64,000 nucleotides of DNA from NCBI GenBank assembly GCA_910577785.1, contig CAJTNT010000005.1, positions 61,263 through 125,262 of the forward strand. The letters are read 5' to 3'. Numbering within the stretch: the first letter of the stretch is position 1; the number at the start of each line of letters is the position of its first letter. Shown here one piece after another: positions 49,306 to 59,574 of this stretch. Source of the DNA: an uncultured Lachnospiraceae bacterium (GTDB lineage: Bacteria > Bacillota > Clostridia > Lachnospirales > Lachnospiraceae). Both the position numbers and the translations under genes were made by a program. Under the pieces are notes generated by a model that was given only the letters and a program-made list of their open reading frames with translations, searched no databases and was not told the DNA's origin.

Positions 49306-51176
49306 TTGCATCCCTCTTTTCCATGGAAATATTCATAAACTGCCTTTGCTGCCCTTTCATTCATCGTTGGGATTCCTGCCAAGGCCTCCACATCCGCCTG
49401 GCGGATTTCCTCCAAGGACTGGAAATTCCGCATCAGAGCCTTCCTCCTTGCCGCGCCAATGCCCGGTATATCATCCAGCACGGAATGTACCTGCTCCTTG
49501 CTGCGCAGGGAACGGTGGTATTCAATGGCAAACCGATGGGCTTCATCCTGTACCCTGGTAATCAGCTGAAACCCCTCGCTGTGCCTGTCAATGGGAATCT
49601 CCCTGTTATGATAGTATAATCCACGGGTACGGTGGTTGTCATCTTTGACCATGCCACATACCGGAATATCCAGCCCCAGCTCTTCCAAAGCCTTCAGCGC
49701 CACATTAACCTGCCCCTTACCGCCGTCCATCATAATCAAATCGGGGAACTTGGTAAAGCTGCCATAATCATTTTCCATATCCCTCTCCCTCAGTTCCTGC
49801 CGCTCCTTTATGCCATGGGAAAAGCGCCTGGTCAGCACCTCATACATGGAGGCATAATCATCCGGACCCGTGACGGTGCGCAGCTTGAACTTTCGGTAGT
49901 CGCTGCGCTGGGGCTTGCCTTTTTCGTAAACTACCATCGATCCAACGGACTCAAATCCGCTGGTATTGGAAATATCATAAGCCTCCACCCGCCGGATGTC
50001 CGTCAGGCCCAGCAGCTTGCTGATTTCCTTGAGGGCGCCGATGGTTCTGCCCTCTTCCCGCTTAATTTTCTCCTTATCCTGGGATAACACCATCGCGGCA
50101 TTCTGGCGGGCAAGCTCCACCAGCTTCTCCTTGGCGCCCTTTTTCGGCACACGCAGATAGGCTTTCTGCCCCCGCTTCTGGCTCAGCCACTCCGCAATGA
50201 CATCCGCCTCCTCAATTTCCTCCTGAATCATCACTTCCCGGGGGATAAAGGGCGTACCAGCATAGAACTGCTTGAGGAAAGTAGCCAGTACCTGGGCGCT
50301 GCCATCCTCGCTCCCCACCGTCACATGGAAATGATCCCTGCCAATCAGCTTGCCATCCCGCACAAAAAACACCTGCACTACGGCATCTTCCCCATCCGAA
50401 GCCATCGCAATGATATCCTTGTCCTCCATATCCGCATGAGTAATCTTCTGCTTCTGGGCAATCTGCTGGACGGCGCGCACCAGATCGCGGTATTCTATGG
50501 CCTTCTCAAAATTCATGGCCTCCGAAGCTTCCTGCATCTTCTGTTCCAGTTCCTTGAGGATGGGCTGGTAATTTCCATTGAGGAAGCCGATCGCCTGGTC
50601 AATCCTCTGGCGATAATCCTCTTTGCTGATAAAGCCCTGGCAGGGCGCCATGCACTGGTGGATATGGTAATTCAGGCAGGGGCGTTCCTTGCCGATATCC
50701 TTGGGCAAAGAACGGCGGCAAGTACGCAGGGCATAAAGCTTGCGGAGCAATTCTATCGTCTCCTTGACGGCGCTGCCGCTGGTATACGGGCCGAAGTAAC
50801 GGGACTTGTCCTTTTTCATTTGATGCGAAAAGAGGACTCTGGGAAAATCCTCTCCCAGCGTCACTCTTATATAAGGATATGACTTATCATCCCTTAACAT
50901 GGTATTGTATTTTGGCCTATGCTCCTTAATCAGGTTACATTCCAGAATCAGCGCCTCTAGCTCAGAGTCTGTAATAATGTACTCAAACCGCTCAATCTGC
51001 CGCACCATCTGCTCCTTCTTCAGGCCTTCGTTGTGGCTGGGGCGGAAGTACTGGCGCACACGGTTACGGAGGCTAACAGCTTTCCCAATGTAGATGATGG
51101 CATCCTTTGCATCATGCATGATGTAAACACCTGGTTTCTGCGGGAGTTTTTTTAACTCTTCCTGGATATCAAACAT
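49302..51176 (-). CDS. uvrC: Excinuclease ABC subunit C
   Basis: The dual-incision nuclease of nucleotide excision repair, 624 residues. The N-terminal GIY-YIG domain has PGVYIMHDAKDAIIYIGKA near 15 and RVRQYF near 38. The UVR motif region is EKAIEYRDLVRAVQQI near 215. The C-terminal RNase-H-like domain has EAYDISNTSGFESVGSMVV near 380, and the tandem HhH end shows LDDIPGIGAARRKALM near 570. It follows ftsH by 17 bp and overlaps hprK. Confidence 0.97.
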   Translation of the reverse strand: MFDIQEELKKLPQKPGVYIMHDAKDAIIYIGKAVSLRNRVRQYFRPSHNEGLKKEQMVRQIERFEYIITDSELEALILECNLIKEHRPKYNTMLRDDKSYPYIRVTLGEDFPRVLFSHQMKKDKSRYFGPYTSGSAVKETIELLRKLYALRTCRRSLPKDIGKERPCLNYHIHQCMAPCQGFISKEDYRQRIDQAIGFLNGNYQPILKELEQKMQEASEAMNFEKAIEYRDLVRAVQQIAQKQKITHADMEDKDIIAMASDGEDAVVQVFFVRDGKLIGRDHFHVTVGSEDGSAQVLATFLKQFYAGTPFIPREVMIQEEIEEADVIAEWLSQKRGQKAYLRVPKKGAKEKLVELARQNAAMVLSQDKEKIKREEGRTIGALKEISKLLGLTDIRRVEAYDISNTSGFESVGSMVVYEKGKPQRSDYRKFKLRTVTGPDDYASMYEVLTRRFSHGIKERQELRERDMENDYGSFTKFPDLIMMDGGKGQVNVALKALEELGLDIPVCGMVKDDNHRTRGLYYHNREIPIDRHSEGFQLITRVQDEAHRFAIEYHRSLRSKEQVHSVLDDIPGIGAARRKALMRNFQSLEEIRQADVEALAGIPTMNERAAKAVYEYFHGKEGCK

Positions 51177-51192
51177 GGCTGCCGCCCTTTCT

Positions 51193-54100
51193 CTATTCTT
51201 CGACTCCCTTTAAGAGACGGTCCAGATAATCCTCTGAGCCAGTGGAAGAAACTGCATCTTCCGAAGACGGAAAACTCTCCTGCTTGGAGAAAATTTCCTT
51301 CGGGGGCTCTTCTGTCTCTGGCGAATAGCCTTCCCCCGTTCTAGGCTCCCCCTCCTTTTGCAAGCCGTTTTCCTGCCGAGGGGTTTCCCTTTCCTGGGAA
51401 GCATTCTCTTTTGGAGAATTATCTCCTTGTCTGGTACTGTTCTTTTTGCTGGCAGATGATTCTTCCCGGTTACCGTCTCCTCCCTCGGAAGCCTCCCCTT
51501 CTCTGGAATTATTCTTTCCTGCTGCAGGCTTCTTCTGGGATTTGCCCTTTCCCTGCGCCTTTTTGCCTTTTGCCGAAGCAGGAGCCTTGGAAGAATCTTT
51601 GGGGGAAGCGCTTTTTTTCTTGGAAGTATTTTCTCTCTGCCTGCCTGTGTTTGCCTTAGCCGCTCCTGTTGGGCTTTCTTCTGCCTGCCCTAAAGTGATG
51701 CCCTGCTCCTCCTGCATGGCGGCCACCAAGAAAGCATCCTTGAGATTTTCCACATGGGCATTCTGCACGGTGTTCTGAGCATCCTGCCTGCCCGTATTCT
51801 CAGCAGGTTCCTTTTGCGTATCTGAGGTATCCAAAGCCTGGCCGGCAGGGGAATCTGAAACTTCGTCTCCTGCGGCGGCGGGAGATTCTATATGCTTCTG
51901 CCTGCCGACTGCTTCGGAAATCATATCTGAAACAGGCTCTTCCTCCTGCTTCTCCTTCGTCCGGATGGCAATCACGCGCCGGATATCTTCCCATGCCTTC
52001 GGCGTATCCGTCTCCACAGGACCACGCCCTGTATTGGAAGGGTTTTCTTGCCCAATGTTTACATTCTCTGCATTCCGTTCCCTGCTATCCTGAACCTTCT
52101 CCGAAAGATTCATGGCGCTGCCGGAGCCTGTATCCGCCGTTCCCTGCCGAGATCCGAAGCCGCCCAAATTCTTTTCCGCTGGGTTCCGCCCTGATATTGA
52201 AGCATCCTCTTTTTCAAATCCTACGCCGTCGGGATGCTCTCTGACTATGTCCTGACTTATGATTAATGGAGAATCCTCCTTATATGCCATGCTGCTTAAA
52301 GTCCTTTCGGCCGGGTTCTGGCTCCTTTGAAAAAGGGGGTCTTTTCCTTCTGCCACTTCTCCCATCGGCAGCATCTGTTCCTTGGCCAAATCCTGGCGCG
52401 GGACGCTCCCCATCTCTACCCAGCCACCCTCTTGATGCCAGGGCTTGCGCGGATGGCTTTCCTCTGCCTTAAATTCCTCCGCGGCCTTCTCCGCATCCGT
52501 CTTTTCTTCCGGTTCCGGGATGCCCTTCAGCTTGCGGAATATTTTCATAAATTCCTTGCCGGTAATGGTTTCATTCTCATAGAGGTATTGGGCAATCTCA
52601 TCCAGGATACTACGGTTTTCCCGCAGCAGCCGGATGGCAGTATCATAGCACTCCTTGAGGATCCGCATGACTTCCTGGTCAATCTGGGCTGCGGTTTCCT
52701 CCCCGCAGTTCAGGCTGGCCCTGCCGTCCAGATACTGGCTCTCGATCGTCACCAGCCCCATCAGCCCAAACTTCTCTGACATACCGTACTGGGTAACCAT
52801 GGCTCTTGCAATCTTCGTTGCCTGCTCAATGTCATTCGAGGCTCCGGTCGTGACGGACTCAAATACCAGCTCCTCCGCTGCGCGTCCACCCATATAAGTA
52901 ACCAGATGAGCCATCAGCTCATTCCTGGTCATCAGGTACTTCTCTTCCTCCGGCACCTGCATCGTATAGCCAAGGGCTCCCATTGTCCGGGGTACGATGG
53001 TAATCTTCTGTACTGGCTCCGCATCCTTCTGCAGGGCGGTTACCAATGCATGGCCCACCTCATGGTAAGCCACCATTTTCTTCTCCTTGGGGCCCATGAT
53101 GCGGTCTTTTTTCTCCTTGCCGGCGATCACCACTTCCACGGACTCAAACAAATCGCTCTGGTTGACATATTTGCGGCCATGCTTGACAGCGTTGATGGCC
53201 GCTTCATTGATCATATTGGCCAGATCAGAGCCAACCGCCCCAGAGGTGGCCAGCGCAATTGCATCCAAATCCACGGTTTCATCCATCAGCACATTTTTGG
53301 CATGCACCTTCAGGGTTTCCACCCTTCCCTTCAAATCTGGCTTATCGACAATAATCCTGCGGTCAAACCGTCCTGGGCGCAGCAATGCCTTGTCCAATAC
53401 CTCCGGACGGTTGGTGGCCGCCAGGATCAGCAGGCCCTTGGATGTGTCAAACCCATCCATTTCCGCCAGTAGCTGGTTCAGCGTCTGCTCACGTTCGTCA
53501 TTCCCGCCGTAACGGGTATCACGGCTCTTGCCGATGGCGTCAATCTCGTCGATAAAAATAATACATGGCGCCTGTTTCTGGGCTTCCTTAAACAAATCCC
53601 GCACACGGGAAGCGCCCACGCCAACAAACATTTCCACAAAATCCGAACCTGCAAGGGAGAAAAACGGCACATTGGCCTCCCCGGCCACAGCCTTGGCCAG
53701 CAGGGTCTTGCCTGTTCCCGGAGGGCCTACCAGCAATGCGCCCTTTGGAAGCTTTGCTCCAATGTCAATGTAACGCTTAGGATTGTGCAGAAAATCCACG
53801 ACCTCCTGCAGGGATTCCTTGGCCTCGTCCTGGCCGGCCACGTCCTTAAAGGTGACCCCGGTGGACTTCTCCACATAGACCTTGGCTGTCGTCTTGCCGA
53901 CCCCCATCATGCTCCCGCCTCCCATCTTGCGGAAAATCAGGAAATACAGCAATACCCATACCAGAAGCAGCGGCAGGATATAGCTTACAAAGTTCCACAT
54001 AATCGTAGTGGAAATATCCTCCACCTCGCCCCCAAACTTTACGCCATGTTCCTTTAAAAGGGGCAGAAGCTCTTCATCCCGCAGTTCCGCGGTGTAATAA

Positions 54101-54378
54101 GTAATCCGATACAAAGAAGTATCCTGACCCTTTGGCGTAATCTTAATCCGGCTGGAAGTAAACATAACCTCTGCTACCTTATCTTCCTCCACCATCTTCA
54201 CAAACTCCGAATACGTAATTTCCTTGTTGGTGGCATCCCTGGCGCAGCTGTTCAAAAGGCTGGTCAGAAACAGGACCAGCAGCGCGGCCAGAATAAAAAC
54301 CATAATCGTCATCCCATTCTTATTATTCCCGCCGTTATTGCCATTGCCTCCATTGTTATTATTTCCTTTGTTGTCCAT
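51193..54378 (-). CDS. ftsH: ATP-dependent zinc metalloprotease FtsH with long disordered tail
   Basis: Membrane-bound AAA protease degrading unstable membrane and regulatory proteins. An Asn/Gly-rich start precedes two membrane helices (about 22-45 and 130-150) around an extracellular domain. The AAA module has GPPGTGKT near 218-225, IIFIDEIDAIG near 275 and the SRH AATNRPEVLDKALLRPGRFDRR near 325. Zinc motif HEVGH is near 440. The protease ends near IFRKLKGIPEPEE (about 620), the normal FtsH length. About 435 further residues (to 1061) are low-complexity, rich in Glu, Ser, Lys, Pro, Gly and Asn, with a Lys/Ala block (KKSASPKDSSKAPASAKGKK). This tail is open throughout and ends just before uvrC. 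Confidence 0.95.
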   Translation of the reverse strand: MDNKGNNNNGGNGNNGGNNKNGMTIMVFILAALLVLFLTSLLNSCARDATNKEITYSEFVKMVEEDKVAEVMFTSSRIKITPKGQDTSLYRITYYTAELRDEELLPLLKEHGVKFGGEVEDISTTIMWNFVSYILPLLLVWVLLYFLIFRKMGGGSMMGVGKTTAKVYVEKSTGVTFKDVAGQDEAKESLQEVVDFLHNPKRYIDIGAKLPKGALLVGPPGTGKTLLAKAVAGEANVPFFSLAGSDFVEMFVGVGASRVRDLFKEAQKQAPCIIFIDEIDAIGKSRDTRYGGNDEREQTLNQLLAEMDGFDTSKGLLILAATNRPEVLDKALLRPGRFDRRIIVDKPDLKGRVETLKVHAKNVLMDETVDLDAIALATSGAVGSDLANMINEAAINAVKHGRKYVNQSDLFESVEVVIAGKEKKDRIMGPKEKKMVAYHEVGHALVTALQKDAEPVQKITIVPRTMGALGYTMQVPEEEKYLMTRNELMAHLVTYMGGRAAEELVFESVTTGASNDIEQATKIARAMVTQYGMSEKFGLMGLVTIESQYLDGRASLNCGEETAAQIDQEVMRILKECYDTAIRLLRENRSILDEIAQYLYENETITGKEFMKIFRKLKGIPEPEEKTDAEKAAEEFKAEESHPRKPWHQEGGWVEMGSVPRQDLAKEQMLPMGEVAEGKDPLFQRSQNPAERTLSSMAYKEDSPLIISQDIVREHPDGVGFEKEDASISGRNPAEKNLGGFGSRQGTADTGSGSAMNLSEKVQDSRERNAENVNIGQENPSNTGRGPVETDTPKAWEDIRRVIAIRTKEKQEEEPVSDMISEAVGRQKHIESPAAAGDEVSDSPAGQALDTSDTQKEPAENTGRQDAQNTVQNAHVENLKDAFLVAAMQEEQGITLGQAEESPTGAAKANTGRQRENTSKKKSASPKDSSKAPASAKGKKAQGKGKSQKKPAAGKNNSREGEASEGGDGNREESSASKKNSTRQGDNSPKENASQERETPRQENGLQKEGEPRTGEGYSPETEEPPKEIFSKQESFPSSEDAVSSTGSEDYLDRLLKGVEE

Positions 54379-54571
54379 CTATATCCTCCTGCTGAATATC
54401 ACAACCATCTGATCCGTACCCTCATAGTTACGGCACTTCCTTCATTATATGTTTATTTGAAAGGAAAATCAATATAATCTTTGCGAAACTTTTGTGTACA
54501 ATTCTAAAGTTTTTATAAACTTTGCTTAAAATAGTTCTGGATTTCTTGCATTTTAAGTTGTATAATAAAAC

Positions 54572-54616
54572 AAAAGAGTGACATGTTGATATCCTGAATA
54601 TCAATATGCCACTTTT
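54572..54616. repeat. Inverted repeat upstream of pyrG
   Basis: AAAAGAGTGACATGTTGATAT (54572-54592) and its near-inverse at 54597-54616 form a long stem with a 4-nt loop, ending in TTTT on the plus strand. It could be a leader terminator or attenuator of pyrG. A TATAAT lies just upstream at 54561-54566. Another palindrome, AAAGTTT(TTAT)AAACTTT at 54506-54523, sits in the ftsH promoter region. Nothing else is seen in 54379-54686. Confidence 0.5.
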
Positions 54617-54686
54617 ATGATTAAGAATGTCATGAAACCATATCACACATTAAGAAAAACACATTATTATGAAGGAGGATTTACCC

Positions 54687-56291
54687 ATGCCTGTAAAATA
54701 TGTCTTTGTCACCGGCGGCGTTGTTTCCGGCCTTGGCAAGGGAATCACCGCCGCCTCTTTAGGCCGTCTGCTGAAGGCCCGGGGATACAAGGTTACCATG
54801 CAGAAATTCGATCCCTATATCAATATTGATCCCGGCACCATGAACCCCATCCAGCATGGGGAAGTCTTCGTTACGGATGACGGCGCAGAGACGGATCTGG
54901 ATCTGGGCCATTATGAACGTTTTATTGATGAAAACCTTGGCAAAAATTCCAATGTAACCACTGGAAAAGTCTACTGGTCTGTCCTGCAGAAAGAACGCCG
55001 CGGGGATTACGGCGGGGGGACGGTACAGGTGATCCCGCATATTACAAATGAGATTAAGAGCCGTTTTTACCGCAATTTCACGACAGAGGATACTCACATT
55101 GCCATTATTGAAGTGGGCGGCACCGTGGGAGATATGGAAAGCCAGCCTTTTTTAGAGTCTATCCGCCAGTTCCAGCATGAAATTGGGCATGAGAACGCCA
55201 TTATCATCCATGTAACTTTAATCCCTTATATCAGCGCTTCCGGGGAAATGAAGACCAAGCCTACCCAGGCCAGCGTTAAGGAGCTGCAGGGCATGGGCAT
55301 CCAGCCGGATATCATTGTATGCCGCTCGGAGTACTCCCTCGACCAGAGCATCAAAGACAAAATAGCGCTGTTTTGCAACGTGCCGGACAGCCATGTATTG
55401 CAGAACCTGGACGTGGAATACCTCTACGAAGCGCCGCTGGCAATGGAAAAGGAAAACCTGGCGCAGGTAGCCTGCGAATGCCTGCATCTGGAATGCCCGG
55501 GACCAGATTTAAGCGACTGGGTTGACATGGTGGACGCGCTCCGTCACCCAGATAAGGAAGTGGAGATTGCCTTGGTGGGCAAATATATCTCCCTGCACGA
55601 CGCCTATATTTCCGTTGTGGAAGCCTTAAAACATGGAGGAATTGCAGAGCGCGCCACGGTAAATATCAAGTGGGTGGACTCAGAATTGCTGAACCAGGAA
55701 AATGCTGAGGAAATCCTCGGGAATGTACAGGGGATTTTAGTGCCCGGCGGATTTGGCTACCGCGGCATCGATGGCAAGATTATCGCCTGCCAGTATGCAA
55801 GGGAACATAAGGTGCCATTCTTAGGCCTTTGCCTGGGGATGCAGCTGGCGATTGTAGAATTTGCCCGCCATGTCTGCGGGCTTCGGGACGCGCATAGCAT
55901 TGAGCTGAATCCCAATTCCCCGCATCCTGTGATTGCGCTGATGCCAGACCAAAATGGGGTCGAGGATATTGGGGGAACCCTGCGGCTTGGCTCTTATCCC
56001 TGTATTTTGGACAAGGAGTCCAGAGCCTTCCAGGTATATGGGGAGGAAACGATACATGAAAGGCATCGGCATCGGTATGAAGTGAATAACGATTACCGCT
56101 CTGTGCTGACGGAGCATGGGATGAAGCTGTGCGGGCTGTCGCCGGATGGGAGGATTGTGGAAATGATTGAGGTTCCGGAACATCCCTGGTATATTGCCAC
56201 ACAGGCGCACCCAGAGCTGAAGTCCAGGCCGAACCGCCCGCATCCGCTGTTCCGGGGGTTTGTGGAGGCGTCTTTGAAAACCAAAAGATAG
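54687..56291 (+). CDS. pyrG: CTP synthase
   Basis: Makes CTP from UTP, ATP and glutamine. The 534-residue reading starts MPVKYVFVTGGVVSGLGKGI (ATG 54687, GAAGGAGG upstream). The synthetase domain (1-265) has the P loop GGVVSGLGKG, DPYINIDPGTMNP near 40 and EVGGTVGDMES near 140. The C-terminal class I glutamine amidotransferase domain has PGGFGYRG near 350, nucleophile Cys in FLGLCLGMQ near 380 and His/Glu in QAHPELKSRPNRPHPLF near 510. It is monocistronic. The long hairpin upstream may be regulatory. Confidence 0.98.
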   Translation: MPVKYVFVTGGVVSGLGKGITAASLGRLLKARGYKVTMQKFDPYINIDPGTMNPIQHGEVFVTDDGAETDLDLGHYERFIDENLGKNSNVTTGKVYWSVLQKERRGDYGGGTVQVIPHITNEIKSRFYRNFTTEDTHIAIIEVGGTVGDMESQPFLESIRQFQHEIGHENAIIIHVTLIPYISASGEMKTKPTQASVKELQGMGIQPDIIVCRSEYSLDQSIKDKIALFCNVPDSHVLQNLDVEYLYEAPLAMEKENLAQVACECLHLECPGPDLSDWVDMVDALRHPDKEVEIALVGKYISLHDAYISVVEALKHGGIAERATVNIKWVDSELLNQENAEEILGNVQGILVPGGFGYRGIDGKIIACQYAREHKVPFLGLCLGMQLAIVEFARHVCGLRDAHSIELNPNSPHPVIALMPDQNGVEDIGGTLRLGSYPCILDKESRAFQVYGEETIHERHRHRYEVNNDYRSVLTEHGMKLCGLSPDGRIVEMIEVPEHPWYIATQAHPELKSRPNRPHPLFRGFVEASLKTKR

Positions 56292-56333
56292 GCGCCGCCT
56301 TTTCCGCTGACTCTAGATTTAGGAGGATTTTAT

Positions 56334-58447
56334 ATGGGGATTCACAAAAAAATTTATTTTACCAGCGTTTTTTCTCTTTCGCCTTAGCCTTACTCGTGGG
56401 ATTCTGCAATTTAGAAATGCCGCTTTCTGTTTATGGAGAGGAAAGCGCTGTCATCCCGATTTCTAACGCGGAGGAACTGGCGCGGATTGGCACGGACGCC
56501 AGCTACCCGATGGATGGGGATTATGAGCTGACGGCAGATATCCAGCTGGAGGGGAACTGGATGCCGTTTGGAGGGTATATGGGATGGGAGGGGAGCTGTA
56601 ACCCAGCCGACGCCAATGTGTTCTTGGGGACTTTTGACGGCAAAGGGCATGTGATTTCCGGGCTGGACATCCGCTTGGAAGGGAGTATTGAAGGGGAGAA
56701 ATATGGGCAGGTGGGCCTGTTCAGTATTATTGGCTCGGATCGGGCGGATGATTTTGCAGAAGTTAAGAATCTAATTTTCAGCAATGTGTCGGTGTCGGTG
56801 GATTTCTCAAATGAATTGGCAGCGGTTGGTACTTTGGCAGGGGAAGTAAACGGGTATGCCCGGGTTTCGAATGTCGTTGTGGTCAGTGGGAAAATTACGG
56901 TGAATCCTTCCAAGTCCTGCGATACGGTGGGAGCTGGGGGAATTGTGGGGGAATGCCGCACCTCCGGCGCTATGGGAAATGGGAATATCTCAATTACGGA
57001 CTGTTATAATGGAGCAGACATTAACTCCAATGGATCTACGGATTTTGATTATGCAGCGGGGATTGTGGGGAGGATTGCACAGTCTGCCTGCGGCGCGGTG
57101 ACGGCTGTGTCAATACGGGAACTGTGCAGTATGAAGGGAATGATGCTTATGGGATTGCCGCAGCGGCAAACCGCAATGCAGCTCTGCTGGCTACGGTTTC
57201 GGACTGTTACTTTTTGGATACGGCAGGCACAAGCCTGACGGACGGCGCAAGGGGGCTATCAGAGAAGGAAATGTCTGACGGTACGCTTTGGGGCGGGCTG
57301 GCGGACGGAGGATGGCAGGCCGTGAAAGGGTGCTACGGAAGATCCGAAGCCAGTGGAAACACCTTTTACGGGAACCGTGACCGTTACCTCTTCCAACAGC
57401 AGCGGCAATTCAAATCCTGGGGATACCCTGACAGCCACCGTGGCCGGCAGCAATAACAGCGGCACGCTCTCTTACCAATGGCTGGCTGACGGTATTGCAA
57501 TCAGCGGCGCTAAGAATCCTTCTTATCTGCTGACAGAAGGGGAAATCGGCAAGGTGATTTCCGTTGAGGTATCCAGCTCCGTTGAAACGGGTACCATTAC
57601 AGGCGCTTACTCGGGCAAGGTAGAGAAGAAAGAAGAGCCGAAGCCTGTGGAAACGCCTCTTACGGGAAGGGTTTCCATCACTTCCAGCCGCAGCGCCTCC
57701 CTTTCCTATCCAGGCGATACGCTGACGGCTTCGGTAACTGGCAGCAACAACAGCGGCATCCTCTCTTATCAGTGGTATGCGGATGGCACGGCGATTAGCG
57801 GCGCGAAAAAATCCTCTTACCTGCTTACAGAGAAAGAAATCGGTAAAACCATTTCCGTTCAGATAAGCAGATCCATTGAGACAGGCGCTATTTCCGGGGC
57901 TTATTCCGGCAAAGTGCAGAAGAAGCAGGCTACGGTAACAGTTCCGTTGGCCAGCAAAGTAAAATTATCCGCAAGCTCCAAGAAGCTGCAAGTATACCAG
58001 AGCTTCCAGCTAAAGGCTACGATAACGCCGAAATCCGCCTCCCAGAAAGTAACATTCACCAGCAATAAGCCTTCTGTGGCATCCGTAAGCAAGACGAGCG
58101 GGAAGGTGACAGCGAAAGCTCCCGGCGCGGCAACGATTACCGCTAAGGCACTGGATAAGAGCGGCAAAAAGGCGACCTGCAAAATAACGGTGCTGAAGCC
58201 TTCGCTGAAAGTCAGCGGGAAAACTACCGTAAAACGGAAAAAATCAATTACCTTTACAGCAGCAGCGAAAGGGCTGAAAGGGAAAATTACCTGGAAGCTG
58301 GACGCCAAGGGGAAGAAACTGCTGAAATTAAGCAAATCCTCTGGAAGCAAGGTGAAACTTACCGCCAAAACGAAAACTGGGACGGCAAAGCTGACGGTTG
58401 CCTGCGGGAAGGTGAAAGTCACGAAGAAGATTACAATAAAGAAATAA
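56334..58447 (+). pseudogene. Surface protein with GLUG-type, Ig-like and BIG2 domains, three frameshifts
   Basis: Remains of one secreted adhesin-like protein in shifting frames. ATGGGGATTCAC at 56334 (AGGAGG upstream) opens a signal peptide. It joins the frame FFSFALALLVGFCN only if the A7 run at 56346-56352 changes length. The frame from 56396 carries GLUG-type repeats (KGHVISGLDI, NLIFSNVSVS, DCYNGADINS) until about 57100. There homology continues in another frame (DGCVNTGTVQYEGND) to about 57340, then in the first frame again (DPKPVETPFTGTVTV) to the stop. The last part has two ~95-residue Ig-like repeats (LSYQWLADGIAISGAK; LSYQWYADGTAISGAK), a BIG2 domain and a Lys-rich end. Three indels suggest a dead gene, but sequencing error is not excluded. 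Confidence 0.8.
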
Positions 58448-58494
58448 AGATTTGGCACATTAACGCGCCCTATTATGAATATATGAAATTATTA

Positions 58495-58541
58495 GAAAAC
58501 ACATTGCTTCCCTCCAGGGCGGCAATGTGTTTTCCTGTTTT
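58495..58541 (+). terminator. Terminator after the surface-protein pseudogene
   Basis: GAAAACACATTGC (58495-58507) and GCAATGTGTTTTC (58522-58534) are perfect inverse complements followed by CTGTTTTTA. Confidence 0.8.
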
Positions 58542-58607
58542 TATTACCATTTATTTCTCCATTTTTCCTGCCCTTTGCATACTGAAAAATAATTAGGGAA
58601 ATAACTT

Positions 58608-58908
58608 TTAAATTGTGCGCAAAATTTTTGAGTGATGTTCTGAGCCATATCCTTTCCGCTGTTCGCCTGGCAGGACATATAGATTCTCAATCAGGTTCCC
58701 TTTGATAGAAACAATTCCAACAGGGATTTCCTTTACCAGCATGTAAAGCAGTTTGCCATCCTGCATTTCCTGTTCCAGATACTGTCTCTGACGCGCAGCA
58801 GTATGCTGCCTGACAAATGCTTCGCTGCAGAATGTGCTGTGCGAATCCCGCCATGACTCCGCATGGATCACAGCAGCGGAAAACAGATTTTCTTTGTTAA
58901 CCCTGACA
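58608..58908 (-). pseudogene. GNAT acetyltransferase fragment, frameshifted and truncated
   Basis: In a frame offset from the HAD gene, the sequence encodes FSAAVIHAESWRDSHSTFCS and then LYVLPGEQRKGYGS, the beginning and the acetyl-CoA motif A (Q/R-x-x-G-x-G) of a GNAT domain. It then stops (HSKILRTI) before motif B. Clostridia have HAD-GNAT fusion proteins of this kind. The frame change within the AACAAAGAAAATCTG region near 58890 and the early stop indicate that this C-terminal domain is dead. Confidence 0.6.
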
Positions 58909-59554
58909 ATCCTATTATCTTTTCTAATTCCTCCAAATTCCGATATACGCCAATACCAGGGTACTGCTCCAATTCTTCTTTTGTGGTCGTGCCAGTAGTA
59001 ACCCCTGCGAACGCCACGCCTGCCGCCTGGGCAGTCCTGGCATCCACAAGGCTGTCTCCCACATATAATACTTCGTCCCTCTGCAATCCCCATAAATCCA
59101 GGAGGGACAGAACCCCTTCCGGGTCTGGTTTAGGGGTTTTCACATCTTCCCCGCCTACCACTGCGTCAATAAATGGCGTTCCCTGGCATTTCTCCAGAAT
59201 CGCGTCAATCCGATAGTGAAATTTGGTCGTGACAATCCCTATGCGGATTCCCTGTTCTTTCAGACGGCTCAGTACTTCCAGCGCGCCAGGGTAGAGCTGG
59301 CTGTTCTCCACCATTATCTGGTCTGCACGCTCCTTAAAGCATCGGTCAAAAAGCGCCGCATTCTCTTCAGAAGCATCCCCTGTGAGGACAGCATAAGTCT
59401 CTTTTAGAGAAAGTCCAATTGTCCTGCGGATGCTTTCCCGCGAAGCCGCCTTATGCCCGGCAGCCGCCAGGCCATAATTGGCGCTTTCCACAATCCCCTC
59501 CGTGGAATCCCCTAACGTATAATCAAAATCAAAAATTACTGCACGATACGCCAA
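58868..59554 (-). CDS. HAD-family phosphatase (phosphoglycolate phosphatase-like)
   Basis: A 228-residue HAD hydrolase. Motif I FDFDYTLGDS is at 8-17, motif II IVTTKF near 107 and motif III/IV GGEDVKTPKPDPEG near 132 with YVGDSLVDARTA near 165. The helical cap in between is of the PGP/Gph type. The start is TTG at 59554, chosen because GGAGGATAAG lies just upstream and no ATG is near. Its last ~15 residues (GLSGLTKKICFPLL) are probably frameshift product, because GNAT sequence continues in another frame. Substrate unknown. Confidence 0.88.
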   Translation of the reverse strand: MAYRAVIFDFDYTLGDSTEGIVESANYGLAAAGHKAASRESIRRTIGLSLKETYAVLTGDASEENAALFDRCFKERADQIMVENSQLYPGALEVLSRLKEQGIRIGIVTTKFHYRIDAILEKCQGTPFIDAVVGGEDVKTPKPDPEGVLSLLDLWGLQRDEVLYVGDSLVDARTAQAAGVAFAGVTTGTTTKEELEQYPGIGVYRNLEELEKIIGLSGLTKKICFPLL

Positions 59555-59574
59555 TTTCTTATCCTCCTGTTATG

